45,382 nt of DNA. Source: Tissierellales bacterium (GTDB taxonomy: Bacteria; Bacillota; Clostridia; Tissierellales; JASKZW01). Under the pieces are notes generated by a model. It searched no databases and was not told where the DNA came from. It worked only from the letters and a program-made list of their open reading frames with translations. This document shows positions 25,270 through 32,887 of this stretch, one piece after another. Position 1 is the stretch's first letter. Every line of letters starts with the position of its first letter. The position numbers were made by a program, and so were the translations under genes. Location: assembly GCA_030152145.1 (NCBI GenBank), contig JASLIL010000064.1, positions 1 to 45,382 of the forward strand. The letters are read 5' to 3'.

Positions 25270-26229
25270 TTAAAATAAATCCCCTCTTATTTTTTCAAAT
25301 ACTGGATCTAATTTAGCTAGAAATTCTCTTCCGTTTAAATAGGCTAAATTTCCTGGCATATCTCTAAAGCAAACTCTGTAGCTATGCAAAAATTGATTTT
25401 CCAATCTATATTTTTCCTCAAAGTCCTGATTTACTTTTTTTCTTCCATACTTCTTATCTCCTAAAACAGGATGGCCTATGGAGCTTAAGTGGGCCCTAAT
25501 CTGGTGGGTTCTTCCTGTTATAAGCTCTATATCAAGATAGGAAAATCCACTGGCCACCTCTATTGTTTTTACCCTAGTTCTAACTTCCTTACCATCTTTC
25601 AGATCCTCTGAAATCTTAACCTTGTTCTTATCTTCATTTTTCTCAAGAAAGCCCCCTAGGGTCTCATCTATTTCAAGTTCTCCAAGGACTATAGTCCTAT
25701 AGAATCTATCTACCTTAAAATCCTTAATTGCCTCATTCATATTCTTTAAACTTTCATAGTTCTTACAACCGATTACTATACCACTAGTGTTCCTGTCCAA
25801 TCTATTTGCTATGCTAGGACTAAAGGTAAGTTCTTCCTCTGGCCTATAGGCGCCAGTAGATACAAGATAGGCTATCATCCTGTCCACCAAGTTATCATTG
25901 GATCCCTTAGCAAAGTGTGATAATAGTCCTACAGGCTTGTTCATCAGTATTATATTCTCATCCTCATAGACTATATCAAGATCCAGACTAGCATCTTTTG
26001 GCTCTTCTGGCTTCCTGAACTTCTCTATAGTCTCCTCTGCTAGAAATAAGCTGATCTCATCTCCTGCCTCCAGCATCTCCTCTGGCTTGGCCTTCTTGCC
26101 ATTCAACTTTATATTTTTCTTTCTCAACATCTTAAAAATAAAGCTATTAGGGGCCTCATTAAGATATTTTTTAAGAAATCTATCCAACCTTTGGCCTGAT
26201 TCATTACTATCTATTTGTAATTTTCTCAA
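25270..26229 (-). CDS. RluA-family pseudouridine synthase
   Basis: A 319-residue RNA-modifying enzyme. The N-terminal S4 RNA-binding domain (1-65: RLDRFLKKYL, NIKLNGKKAKPEEMLEAGDEI) is followed by the catalytic domain with IVYEDENIILMNKPVGLL and the catalytic Asp in NRLDRNTSGIVI, then TGRTHQIRAHLSSIGHPVLGD. It isomerises uridines in 23S rRNA or tRNA; RluC/RluD/RluA subtype cannot be assigned safely. The start is a TTG at 26229 with AAAGGTGAA upstream. As the first gene of the long minus-strand run down to 9000, its upstream region (26230-26332, very AT-rich with TATAAT-like boxes) must hold that operon's promoter and also that of the divergent MltG-like gene. Confidence 0.94.
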   Translation of the reverse strand: MRKLQIDSNESGQRLDRFLKKYLNEAPNSFIFKMLRKKNIKLNGKKAKPEEMLEAGDEISLFLAEETIEKFRKPEEPKDASLDLDIVYEDENIILMNKPVGLLSHFAKGSNDNLVDRMIAYLVSTGAYRPEEELTFSPSIANRLDRNTSGIVIGCKNYESLKNMNEAIKDFKVDRFYRTIVLGELEIDETLGGFLEKNEDKNKVKISEDLKDGKEVRTRVKTIEVASGFSYLDIELITGRTHQIRAHLSSIGHPVLGDKKYGRKKVNQDFEEKYRLENQFLHSYRVCFRDMPGNLAYLNGREFLAKLDPVFEKIRGDLF

Positions 26230-26332
26230 AAATATTCACCTTTTCCTTCCATATGTTATAATTATATTATACAATAAGATAGTGAAAAAACCTTGTTTAT
26301 TGTCACTAATTCAAATAAAAGAGGTGAATAAA

Positions 26333-26809
26333 GTGAAAAAACCAGAAAAGAAAAAACCAGAGACTGGATCTAATAAGGATCTAGATAAGTTAAAGGACTT
26401 TATCTACGACAGTATAGACTACATCATTATGGCTGCCGTTATAATAATAGTCCTCTTGATTATTAGGTGGCGTGTAGGTAATATGTTTGAAAATAAAAAT
26501 ATGGTATCTAAGAGAGATATAGAAACTATAAAGGAACATCAGAAAGAATTGGCCAATAAACCCAAGGTTAAGAAAGAAGTAGTTGAGGAAGAAGAGGAAG
26601 AAGTAGAGCTGATAAAGGTCAATATTCCTCGTGGTGCCGTATCCTATGATATAGGACAAATACTAGAAGATACCGGTGTAATTGAAAACAGAAAAGAATT
26701 TGTAAACTATGTTCATGAAAAAAACATGGAGACAAAGCTTAAATATGGAAATTTCGAAATCCCTAAAAATGGGGATTTCGATGAGATAATAGATATACTT
26801 AGCAAGTAA
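26333..26809 (+). CDS. MltG/YceG-like small membrane protein
   Basis: A 158-residue protein. A Lys/Glu-rich cytoplasmic N-terminus (1-25), one membrane helix (about 30-47), a very acidic/basic linker (70-95, with a run of Glu) and a C-terminal domain (95-158) that matches the LysM-like N-terminal domain of the endolytic transglycosylase MltG: NIPRGAVSYDIGQIL, EFVNYVHEKNMETKLKYGNFEIP, DFDEIIDIL. The catalytic half of MltG is absent, so it should bind or regulate but not cleave glycan. The start is GTG at 26333 after GAGGTG; an upstream extension in the same frame has no ribosome binding site and would overlap the divergent gene. A terminator follows at 26824. Confidence 0.88.
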   Translation: MKKPEKKKPETGSNKDLDKLKDFIYDSIDYIIMAAVIIIVLLIIRWRVGNMFENKNMVSKRDIETIKEHQKELANKPKVKKEVVEEEEEEVELIKVNIPRGAVSYDIGQILEDTGVIENRKEFVNYVHEKNMETKLKYGNFEIPKNGDFDEIIDILSK

Positions 26810-26823
26810 TTACTTATTTTCAC

Positions 26824-26864
26824 AAAAAAGAGAGGTCAGTCCAAAAAACTAGCCTCTCTTTTTT
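26824..26864. terminator. Bidirectional terminator
   Basis: The 12-bp inverted repeat AAAAAAGAGAGG (26824-26835) / 26853-26864 has a 17-base loop. The arms themselves give U-runs in both directions. It serves the convergent MltG-like gene and the gene ending at 26863. Confidence 0.85.
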
Positions 26865-27408
26865 AATACTCTTCATTTATATAAGTATCTATTATTGATT
26901 TTTTCTTCTCATTTAGGAAAACCCCATGACTCTTAAGCTCCCTTAAAAGCCAATAGCTCTTAGAGTGAAATATAGCCTCCTTAAAATCCCACAATACTAT
27001 TTCATAGATCTGATCATCTAGAAACTCAGACTCCATCTCTACAAAGTAGGCCTCTATATTCTCAAAATCTAAGAACTTAAGCAGGTCCAAAGTAGACTTA
27101 TCCTTCTCATGATAGTACCTATTTCTCATATCCCTATAGAAGTGATAATCATCTAAATTATTCCTCTCCATATTCTCCTTGGCCTTCATACCATAGTACT
27201 TGGCTAAAACATTGTAGTACTGGTAGTTGTAAAGACCTTTTTTAAAACTATCTATAAGCTTAAAAGGCTTTAAATTAATTTCCTTTACCTTGTAGTAGTT
27301 TCCTCTTAAAAATTCCTTCTTACTAATACTCCCATTGGAGTACTTAAAAATCAATAAACTTCTATCACTTAAAAACTCATCTATAACCGACGATTGCTCA
27401 TTACTCAA
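26863..27408 (-). CDS. Protein of unknown function (about 181 residues)
   Basis: I do not recognise a family with confidence. It is a soluble, helix-rich, charged protein without signal or membrane segments. The middle is rich in Tyr, Asn, Arg and Lys (YNYQYYNVLAKYYGMKAKENM, then DYHFYRDMRNRYYHEKDKST), followed by a more ordered acidic half (FENIEAYFVEMESEFLDDQIYEIVLWDF). The likely start is TTG at 27408, six bases after AGGGTG; a GTG at 27417 lies within that ribosome binding site. It is the last gene of a minus-strand run (39 bases after the RsuA-type gene) and shares a terminator with the MltG-like gene. Confidence 0.75.
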   Translation of the reverse strand: MSNEQSSVIDEFLSDRSLLIFKYSNGSISKKEFLRGNYYKVKEINLKPFKLIDSFKKGLYNYQYYNVLAKYYGMKAKENMERNNLDDYHFYRDMRNRYYHEKDKSTLDLLKFLDFENIEAYFVEMESEFLDDQIYEIVLWDFKEAIFHSKSYWLLRELKSHGVFLNEKKKSIIDTYINEEY

Positions 27409-27447
27409 AGCTAACACCCTATCTATATATTTTCTTCATCTATTATA

Positions 27448-28182
27448 TCACAAATTTAAATATTCTACTAAGGCTTTCAGCTCTTCATCAGTTAATTCTC
27501 TATAGTCTCCTAGTTCAAGCTCCTGATCTAAAACAAGATTGGCTATGGAAAGTCTCTTTAAATAGACAACCTCCATGCCAATGGAGTTAAACATCCTCTT
27601 AACCTGATGGAACTTCCCCTCTGTTATGGTAAGTTCTATCTCTGACTGACCTTCAGACTGACTAAGAATCTTTAAATGACCTGGCTTAGTATGGTAGCCA
27701 TCGTCAAGGGTTACCCCCTCCTTAAATTCATCTATATGCCTGTCTTCCACTAGTCCATCTACCCTGGCATAGTAGGTCTTTGGAACTTCTTTTTTAGGTG
27801 AGGTCATATTATGGGCCAACTGGCCATCATTTGTTAAAAACAAAAGCCCCTCTGTATCCTTGTCCAGCCTACCTGCTGGGAAGGGCTCAAAAATAAGTTC
27901 CTCATCACTCAAAAGCTCTAAAACTGTATAGCTTACATAGTCTTCAGTACTAGATACATAGCCCTGAGGCTTATTCATCATAAGGTAGATAAACTCCCTA
28001 TAGCTAAGAAGTTCTCCATTTACAACTATCCTAGCCTCATAGGGATCTACCTTGATCTTATTGTCTTTTAAGAGCTTGCCATCCAGCTCTACAGCCCCTT
28101 CCTTTATAAGTCCCTTTACATCCTTCCTGCTACCATAACCCATATTTGAAATTATCTTGTCTATTCTTTCTTTTTTTCCCAT
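27448..28182 (-). CDS. RsuA/RluB-family rRNA pseudouridine synthase
   Basis: A 244-residue enzyme with an N-terminal S4 domain (RIDKIISNMGYGSRKDVKGLIKEGAVELDGK) and a pseudouridine synthase domain: YLMMNKPQGYVSSTED, catalytic Asp in PAGRLDKDTEGLLFLTNDG, and EGKFHQVKRMFNSIG. It modifies a uridine in 16S rRNA (RsuA type) or 23S rRNA (RluB/E/F type); the small size and compact form favour RsuA-like, but this is not certain. AAGGAGACAG stands before the ATG. It begins 24 bases after the small ATP-binding protein gene, in the same direction. Confidence 0.94.
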   Translation of the reverse strand: MGKKERIDKIISNMGYGSRKDVKGLIKEGAVELDGKLLKDNKIKVDPYEARIVVNGELLSYREFIYLMMNKPQGYVSSTEDYVSYTVLELLSDEELIFEPFPAGRLDKDTEGLLFLTNDGQLAHNMTSPKKEVPKTYYARVDGLVEDRHIDEFKEGVTLDDGYHTKPGHLKILSQSEGQSEIELTITEGKFHQVKRMFNSIGMEVVYLKRLSIANLVLDQELELGDYRELTDEELKALVEYLNL

Positions 28183-28206
28183 ATCTGTCTCCTTGAAAAT
28201 ATTGGT

Positions 28207-28644
28207 CTAGACTATTAGTTGAAGCTTCTCCACCTCATAGCAGTTTTCCCTAAGATCCTCTGGTATTTCATCTAAGGTGTAATCTAGATTCATATAGATA
28301 TCCACACCAAACTTCTCCTTTAAGTATCCTGCATTTTCCTTTATGCTTCTCATTTCGTCAAAACCTATGTCAAATATCTTGTACAAACTGTCTATATAAA
28401 TCTTTTCCACATCATAGTCCCTTGAAATAATTCCAGATAAAAAGCCACAGAAAGCTTCAATAGATTTTATATTGAACTCCATGGCATTAACAAGTCTTAC
28501 ATCATAAGACAGGGTAAATATATGATTATGATCTACGTCAATAAATACTATATTTCCATTACCATCCTTTATGTCCTCATTTGCTCTGTCCACCAACCAC
28601 TTAGTCTTTCCACTTCCCTTGGAACCTAGAATAAACTTAACCAC
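28207..28644 (-). CDS. Small P-loop ATP-binding protein
   Basis: A 145-residue protein with a P-loop near the very N-terminus, FILGSKGSGKT (Lys13), and a Walker-B-like IVFIDVDHNH. The rest is a small alpha/beta domain ending in CYEVEKLQLIV. Similar short ATP-binding proteins occur in Clostridia without a known role. The GTG at 28644 follows GGAGGTG by seven to nine bases and directly starts the first beta strand (VVKFIL). A reading from 28698 would add 18 unlikely residues (with two Cys) and has no ribosome binding site. It is 53 bases downstream of the radical SAM gene and 24 bases before the RsuA-type gene. Confidence 0.82.
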   Translation of the reverse strand: MVKFILGSKGSGKTKWLVDRANEDIKDGNGNIVFIDVDHNHIFTLSYDVRLVNAMEFNIKSIEAFCGFLSGIISRDYDVEKIYIDSLYKIFDIGFDEMRSIKENAGYLKEKFGVDIYMNLDYTLDEIPEDLRENCYEVEKLQLIV

Positions 28645-28697
28645 TTTAGAGCACCTCCATAAACAATTACAGGAATTATAGACTTCTATTTGACCCA

Positions 28698-29660
28698 CTA
28701 TCTTCCAGAATACTTTATATCCCTAAGAGCGGGACCATTTAAATAATCACACTTAATACCCTGGTAAAGCTTTCTTTCTATCATGGTCTCCACGATTTCA
28801 TCCCTGATCTTCCACCAAGACTCATTCCAGTTTACAAACAAGGTTCCCTCCTCTGGAGCCCTGCCTATAATCCTTTGTACTACCACATCTTCATGAAGAT
28901 AGGAAAGAAATGTAACAACCCTCTCTATATACTCTTCCTTAGATATAAGCTCTAGCTCTCCAGCCTTGTAAAGCTTGCCAAGCCTAGTGTTTTCAACAAC
29001 ATATAGGGCATGTAGCTTTATTTCATCTACTCCCAGGCTAGATATAATCTTAGAATTTTCAACTACGTCTCTCATATCATCCCATGGAAGATTCAATATT
29101 AAGTGGGTGCAGATCCTAAAGCCATAGGACCTTATCCTTATAACAGAATCTATGAACTCAGCCAAACCGTGCCCCCTATTTATTATATCAAGGGTCTTGT
29201 AGTTAACGGTCTGTAAACCAAGCTCTATAGTAATCTCCACTGCATAAGCCTCTTCCAGTTCCTTTAAGTATTCCAGATAGTCTATATCTATACAGTCTGG
29301 CCTAGTAGAAACTGATATTCCCACTATATTAGGCTGTATAGCTTCTTTCATATATATCTTAAAATCCTCTAAAGGCATATAGGTATTAGTAAAATTCTGA
29401 AAATAAGCTATGAACTTTCTGGCCTTATACCTTCTAGATATATAATCCATATTTTCTTCTATCTGCTGCCTAACTGTGTTTTCCTTTGGTAGATTTTCAA
29501 AGCTTCCGCCTTCATCTCCACAGTAAATACAACCTCCACATCCTCTGGTCCCATCTCTATTTGGACAGGTCAGGGGAAGATTTATAGGCAGCTTGTAAAC
29601 CTTCTCTCCAAATCTTTCCTTCAAATCCTTGGAGTAAACATTGTAAACTTCTATATCCAT
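28698..29660 (-). CDS. TIGR01212-family radical SAM protein (YhcC-like)
   Basis: A 320-residue radical SAM enzyme. The N-terminal cluster region is TCPNRDGTRGCGGCIYCG with Cys32, Cys41, Cys44 and Cys47, which is the mark of the YhcC/TIGR01212 group. Further motifs are FIAYFQNFTNTY, GISVSTRPDCID and EITIELGLQTVN, all typical of that group. It is expected to bind a 4Fe-4S cluster and cleave S-adenosylmethionine; its substrate is unknown, although a tRNA or other RNA modification has been suggested from similarity to Elp3-like enzymes. AGGTGACGAG precedes the ATG. It starts 43 bases after the peroxiredoxin gene. Confidence 0.93.
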   Translation of the reverse strand: MDIEVYNVYSKDLKERFGEKVYKLPINLPLTCPNRDGTRGCGGCIYCGDEGGSFENLPKENTVRQQIEENMDYISRRYKARKFIAYFQNFTNTYMPLEDFKIYMKEAIQPNIVGISVSTRPDCIDIDYLEYLKELEEAYAVEITIELGLQTVNYKTLDIINRGHGLAEFIDSVIRIRSYGFRICTHLILNLPWDDMRDVVENSKIISSLGVDEIKLHALYVVENTRLGKLYKAGELELISKEEYIERVVTFLSYLHEDVVVQRIIGRAPEEGTLFVNWNESWWKIRDEIVETMIERKLYQGIKCDYLNGPALRDIKYSGR

Positions 29661-29703
29661 CTCGTCACCTATTCCTACATTTTAAGTCATATGCTTAACT
29701 TAA

Positions 29704-30588
29704 TTATAGCTCATTTTTGATAAAATGTAAGACTTTTTCTGCATGACCTTCTGGCTTAACATCCCTATATTCTTTAACCAAGTTACCATCCTTATCAAAT
29801 ACAAAGGTAGATCTTTCAACATACTTGTTCTTGGAATTATATTTTTTCTTAAGATCCTTAAACTCATCTTCAGCCTTAGTATAGATCTTTTCAAGCTCCT
29901 TCTCGTAGTCCTCCCTATCATCTAAATACTCATCTTTAAGGTCGGCTACTTCCTTCTTATACTTTTTCTTCATTTCATCCTTCTCTATTTCATACTCAAG
30001 ATAAGTATCCTCCAGCTTATCCACAATCTCATCCTTCATTATGGCAAATTCTAAATAGCTATCCTCTAGCTTATCCTCTACAATATCCTTAACCTTAAGG
30101 GCTTCTTTACCTAGGTCCTTGGAAATCCTATCTCCCTTTTCCTTACCTTCTTCATAGCCCTCCCTAAATTCCTCCAACTCTTCCTTAAAATCCTCCTTAA
30201 AGTCCTTCCACTCCTCTGAAGCTTCTTGACTTAGTTCCTTCCATTCCTCTGAAAGCTTATCCTTTATTTCAGAAGTCTTAAATTTTAAGACATTAAAGAA
30301 CTTATGAGCCTTCTCATCCTTGTCGCTAATAAGATCTATTTCTAGGTCCTCCCTGTTTATAAACTCTCTGTGAGATTCATAGTCATCCCTACTAATACCT
30401 AGCACTACAGTATTTTCGTCTTCAAACTCCCTCTTAAGATCTGTAAACTCCTTGGCTTCCTTGGTGCAACCATGGGTTAGGTCCTTAGGATAAAAGTAGA
30501 TAACTAGGTTTTTACCCCTGTAGTCACTAAGAGAGACCTTCTCCCCCTTTTCATTGTAAAAATCAAAATCTAAGTTCTTTTCAACCAT
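29704..30588 (-). CDS. Peroxiredoxin (BCP/PrxQ type) with large charged helical insertion
   Basis: A 294-residue protein, about twice the usual 150 of this family. Residues 1-100 are a normal thioredoxin-fold start: YFYPKDLTHGCTKEAKEF has peroxidatic Cys41 with the Pro34/Thr38 pattern kept (His39 replaces the usual Pro). The usual resolving Cys five residues later is Lys46, and Cys41 is the only cysteine, so it should be a 1-Cys enzyme. Residues 101-255 are almost only Glu, Lys, Asp and Leu-type residues, predicted helical, with an 18-residue tandem repeat (171-206) and two SEEWK units 11 apart. Residues 256-294 return to the fold with ERSTFVFDKDGNLVKEY. It presumably detoxifies peroxides. 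AAGGGGG precedes the ATG. The M18 terminator lies upstream, so it has its own promoter. Confidence 0.92.
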   Translation of the reverse strand: MVEKNLDFDFYNEKGEKVSLSDYRGKNLVIYFYPKDLTHGCTKEAKEFTDLKREFEDENTVVLGISRDDYESHREFINREDLEIDLISDKDEKAHKFFNVLKFKTSEIKDKLSEEWKELSQEASEEWKDFKEDFKEELEEFREGYEEGKEKGDRISKDLGKEALKVKDIVEDKLEDSYLEFAIMKDEIVDKLEDTYLEYEIEKDEMKKKYKKEVADLKDEYLDDREDYEKELEKIYTKAEDEFKDLKKKYNSKNKYVERSTFVFDKDGNLVKEYRDVKPEGHAEKVLHFIKNEL

Positions 30589-30659
30589 TCTACCAACCCC
30601 CTTAAGCTAAGTTTACCCTAATAGTTTTATATCTAACTAATTAAAAATCTATTAGCTAA

Positions 30660-30691
30660 AGAAAAAGGACACAGCCATAGGCCATATCCTT
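30660..30691 (-). terminator. Terminator of the M18 aminopeptidase gene
   Basis: On the minus strand a 12-pair stem (30680-30691 with 30665-30676, including three G-U pairs) with a 3-base loop is followed by TTTTTC. It sits seven bases after the stop codon. Confidence 0.75.
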
Positions 30692-30697
30692 CTGATT

Positions 30698-31999
30698 TTA
30701 TAAGCTATAAAATTCTATAAATGATTTGTAAACATAGTAGTGGTCATAAACTCCACCTAGTTCCCTAACAGAGTGCATAGCCAATATAGGATTTCCTATA
30801 TCCACTGAAGCTATATCAAGCTGGGTAGATGATATAGGTCCTATAGTTGAACCACCTCTAGCATCTGATCTATTTGTGAACTTTTGTACTGGAACCCCTG
30901 CCCTATTACAAACTTCTTCGTAGACAGCTGAAGAACTACTGTCTGTAGTATAGGCTTGATTGGCAGCAACCTTTATACTAGGTCCCCTATTTATAACTGG
31001 ATAGTTAGTAGGGTCAGCCTTCTCCTTATAGCTTGGATGGACTGAATGTGCCTGGTCTGCTGATATAAGGAAGGAATGTTCCAAGGCTCTATAGTATTCC
31101 TCCTCACCCTTACCTAGGGAAAGGGCTATCCTTCTTAAGACCTTCTTAAGCATAGGGCTAGCTGCTCCCTGCTTAGTCTCACTGCCTACTTCCTCGTTGT
31201 CAAAGGCTATCATAAGATTAGTAGCCTTTGATGGCTTAGCCTTTATTAGGGCATTCATACCTGCATGTACCATAGCCAGGTCATCTAACTTGCCAACAGA
31301 TATAAACTCCTCTTCCAAGCCCACAAGCTCACCAGCCTCTGTAGCATATAGGAAAAGTTCAAAATCTAAAATATCCTCAACCTCTACCTCTAACTTCTTG
31401 GCTATCTGGTTCATAAGGAAGCCTTCCTTCTTAAAGTCCTTGTCCACCATAGTCACCAAAGGTAGGGTATGGCTTTGGGCATTAAGCTTAAAGCCTGTGT
31501 TGGCCTCTCTGTTCATGTGGATTGCTAGGTTGGGGATAGTTAGGAAAGGTTTTTCAAAATCCACCAACTTCTCCACTGGACATAGGACTGATTCTCCCCT
31601 TAAGCTAACTCTACCAGCCAAGGAAAGCGGCCTGTCCAACCATGTATTAAGTATAGGTCCACCATAAACTTCTGTATTAAGTCTTAGAAAACCATCTCCA
31701 TCTAAGATTTCTGATATAGGCTTGACCCTAAAAGTAGGTGAGTCTGTGTGTCCACCTATTAGTTTAAAGCCATGGTCCTCCAGCTCTCCCTCTCCCACTA
31801 CAAAAGCAACCAGGGCTGAATTATTCTTTATAGTATAGTATTTCCCACCAGTTTCCAACTTCCAGCCATCCTTAAGGCTTAGCTCCTTAAAGCCATTTTC
31901 ATCTAGTAGATCCTTAGTAGTCTTAACGGCATGAAAAGAACTTGGACTAGCTTCTATAAATTCTATTAAATCCCTTGCAAAATCTTTTTCCTTACTCAT
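30698..31999 (-). CDS. M18-family metallo-aminopeptidase
   Basis: A 433-residue cytoplasmic aminopeptidase of the aspartyl-aminopeptidase/aminopeptidase I family, a two-zinc enzyme that removes N-terminal, often acidic, residues from peptides. Metal and catalytic motifs are visible: GGHTDSPTFRVKP (His and Asp), MIAFDNEEVGS (Glu pair), SFLISADQAHSVHPSY (Asp and His), and the late region near GPISSTQLDIASVDIGNP. The length is standard for the family. AAGGAAGGTG precedes the ATG. It is a single-gene unit between the DUF1292 terminator and its own terminator. A second peptidase, the M42 gene, lies about 2 kb away, and both suit an amino-acid-fermenting life style (inference). Confidence 0.96.
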   Translation of the reverse strand: MSKEKDFARDLIEFIEASPSSFHAVKTTKDLLDENGFKELSLKDGWKLETGGKYYTIKNNSALVAFVVGEGELEDHGFKLIGGHTDSPTFRVKPISEILDGDGFLRLNTEVYGGPILNTWLDRPLSLAGRVSLRGESVLCPVEKLVDFEKPFLTIPNLAIHMNREANTGFKLNAQSHTLPLVTMVDKDFKKEGFLMNQIAKKLEVEVEDILDFELFLYATEAGELVGLEEEFISVGKLDDLAMVHAGMNALIKAKPSKATNLMIAFDNEEVGSETKQGAASPMLKKVLRRIALSLGKGEEEYYRALEHSFLISADQAHSVHPSYKEKADPTNYPVINRGPSIKVAANQAYTTDSSSSAVYEEVCNRAGVPVQKFTNRSDARGGSTIGPISSTQLDIASVDIGNPILAMHSVRELGGVYDHYYVYKSFIEFYSL

Positions 32000-32026
32000 T
32001 AAAACACCTTCCTTTTCTATATATAG

Positions 32027-32058
32027 AAAAATACTTTAACTAAAAGTCAAAGTATTTT
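32027..32058 (-). terminator. Probable terminator of the DUF1292 gene
   Basis: On the minus strand AAAATACTTT (32049-32058) pairs with 32028-32037 around an 11-base loop and is followed by TTTTTCTATATA. The stem is AT-rich, so it is weaker than the others. Confidence 0.55.
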
Positions 32059-32067
32059 CCAATTTAA

Positions 32068-32406
32068 TTATTCTTCGTCGTCTTCTTCAACAAACAATTC
32101 AAAAAATGCTTCTGAAGCTGTTTCAAATTCTTCATCATCTTCTATATTGATTAAATCAATAGATTCTTCATCAATTTCTTCATATCTATATATTAAAACA
32201 TCTGATTCATCATCTGTTGGTAGTAATGCTATATATGAAATATCTTCTATAAGATAAGTTCCAATTATAACACACTCTAGATCTGTACCATCTTCTAGCT
32301 CTAATGTTAAAGTTTCATGTTCATGATCGTGATCATGTCCACAGTTTCCTCCACAACATTCGTGATCGTGTTCATGATTTCCATTGCATCCACAGTTATC
32401 TGACAT
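32068..32406 (-). CDS. DUF1292 protein with Cys/His-rich N-terminus
   Basis: A 112-residue acidic protein. The C-terminal part (about 33-95) is a DUF1292 domain: LTLELEDGTDLECVIIGTYLIEDISYIALLP, then VLIYRYEEIDEE. The first 31 residues are unusual: CGCNGNHEHDHECCGGNCGH followed by DHDHEHE, with six Cys and eight His, so metal binding (zinc, nickel or iron) is likely. The tail is a run of Glu/Asp. The function of DUF1292 is unknown; in Firmicutes it often lies near ruvX/alaS, but not here. GAGAGGAGC precedes the ATG. It is flanked by VanZ upstream (46 bases) and the M18 gene downstream. Confidence 0.93.
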   Translation of the reverse strand: MSDNCGCNGNHEHDHECCGGNCGHDHDHEHETLTLELEDGTDLECVIIGTYLIEDISYIALLPTDDESDVLIYRYEEIDEESIDLINIEDDEEFETASEAFFELFVEEDDEE

Positions 32407-32452
32407 ATAAAAGCTCCTCTCATTTAAATTTGTAACCTAGTTTAATCATACC

Positions 32453-32857
32453 CTATTTAGTCCTAGATGTATATATTTTTATTAAGAACCTATATAAAAT
32501 AAGTCCTGCCAGTCCACCAAGAAAATCCAAGAAAACATCTGCTAAAGAAGCTGATCTCCCCTCTACAAAATACTGGTGAAACTCATCTAAAAAAGCAAGG
32601 ATAAGTAAAATAATAAGACTAAAAAATTCTGGCTTTTGAAATTTTTTCCTGATAATACTATAAAGAAGCAGACCTAAAAACATATAGCCCAGAAAATGCC
32701 CTGACTTTCTAACCAATAGATTCCAATTCCTGCCTGGACCAAAAACCTCCTCCAAAGCTCCTGCCAGAACCATGGATATTTCATTTGACGCTACCAAGTT
32801 CTTACTAGACATAAGATATATAAAAGAAAGCAAAAAAAACAATAAAACTAACTTCAT
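32453..32857 (-). CDS. VanZ-family membrane protein
   Basis: A 134-residue membrane protein with four hydrophobic segments (about 3-17, 50-68, 74-89 and 108-127). VanZ signatures are present: a start like FIYLMSS, then VRKSGHFLGYMFLG, and FLDEFHQYFVEGRSASLADVFLDFLGG. The conserved His, Glu and Asp residues are intact. VanZ proteins give low-level glycopeptide (teicoplanin) tolerance or act on lipid traffic; the role here is unknown. No ribosome binding site is seen: the ATG lies only four to five bases past the T-run of a hairpin (32862-32887), so the messenger must read through it or start within it. Confidence 0.88.
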   Translation of the reverse strand: MKLVLLFFLLSFIYLMSSKNLVASNEISMVLAGALEEVFGPGRNWNLLVRKSGHFLGYMFLGLLLYSIIRKKFQKPEFFSLIILLILAFLDEFHQYFVEGRSASLADVFLDFLGGLAGLILYRFLIKIYTSRTK

Positions 32858-32860
32858 AGT

Positions 32861-32887
32861 AAAATAAAAGACAGGTTTCCCTGTCTT
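32861..32887 (-). terminator. Terminator between unknown gene and VanZ gene
   Basis: On the minus strand AAGACAGG (32880-32887) pairs with 32868-32875 around a GAAA loop and is followed by TTATTTTA. The stop codon of the upstream gene begins in the stem. The VanZ start codon follows at once. Confidence 0.75.

Noticed and set aside
30618..30655. CTAATAG ... CTATTAG inverted repeat before the peroxiredoxin as a PerR-type operator
   Set aside because: Arms of only seven bases, 24 bases apart, do not match the PerR box pattern; probably chance in AT-rich DNA.
31197..31667. 156-codon plus-strand frame inside the M18 gene
   Set aside because: Longest of the antisense frames, but opposite a complete, motif-bearing gene; Ser/Lys-rich composition is typical of a shadow.
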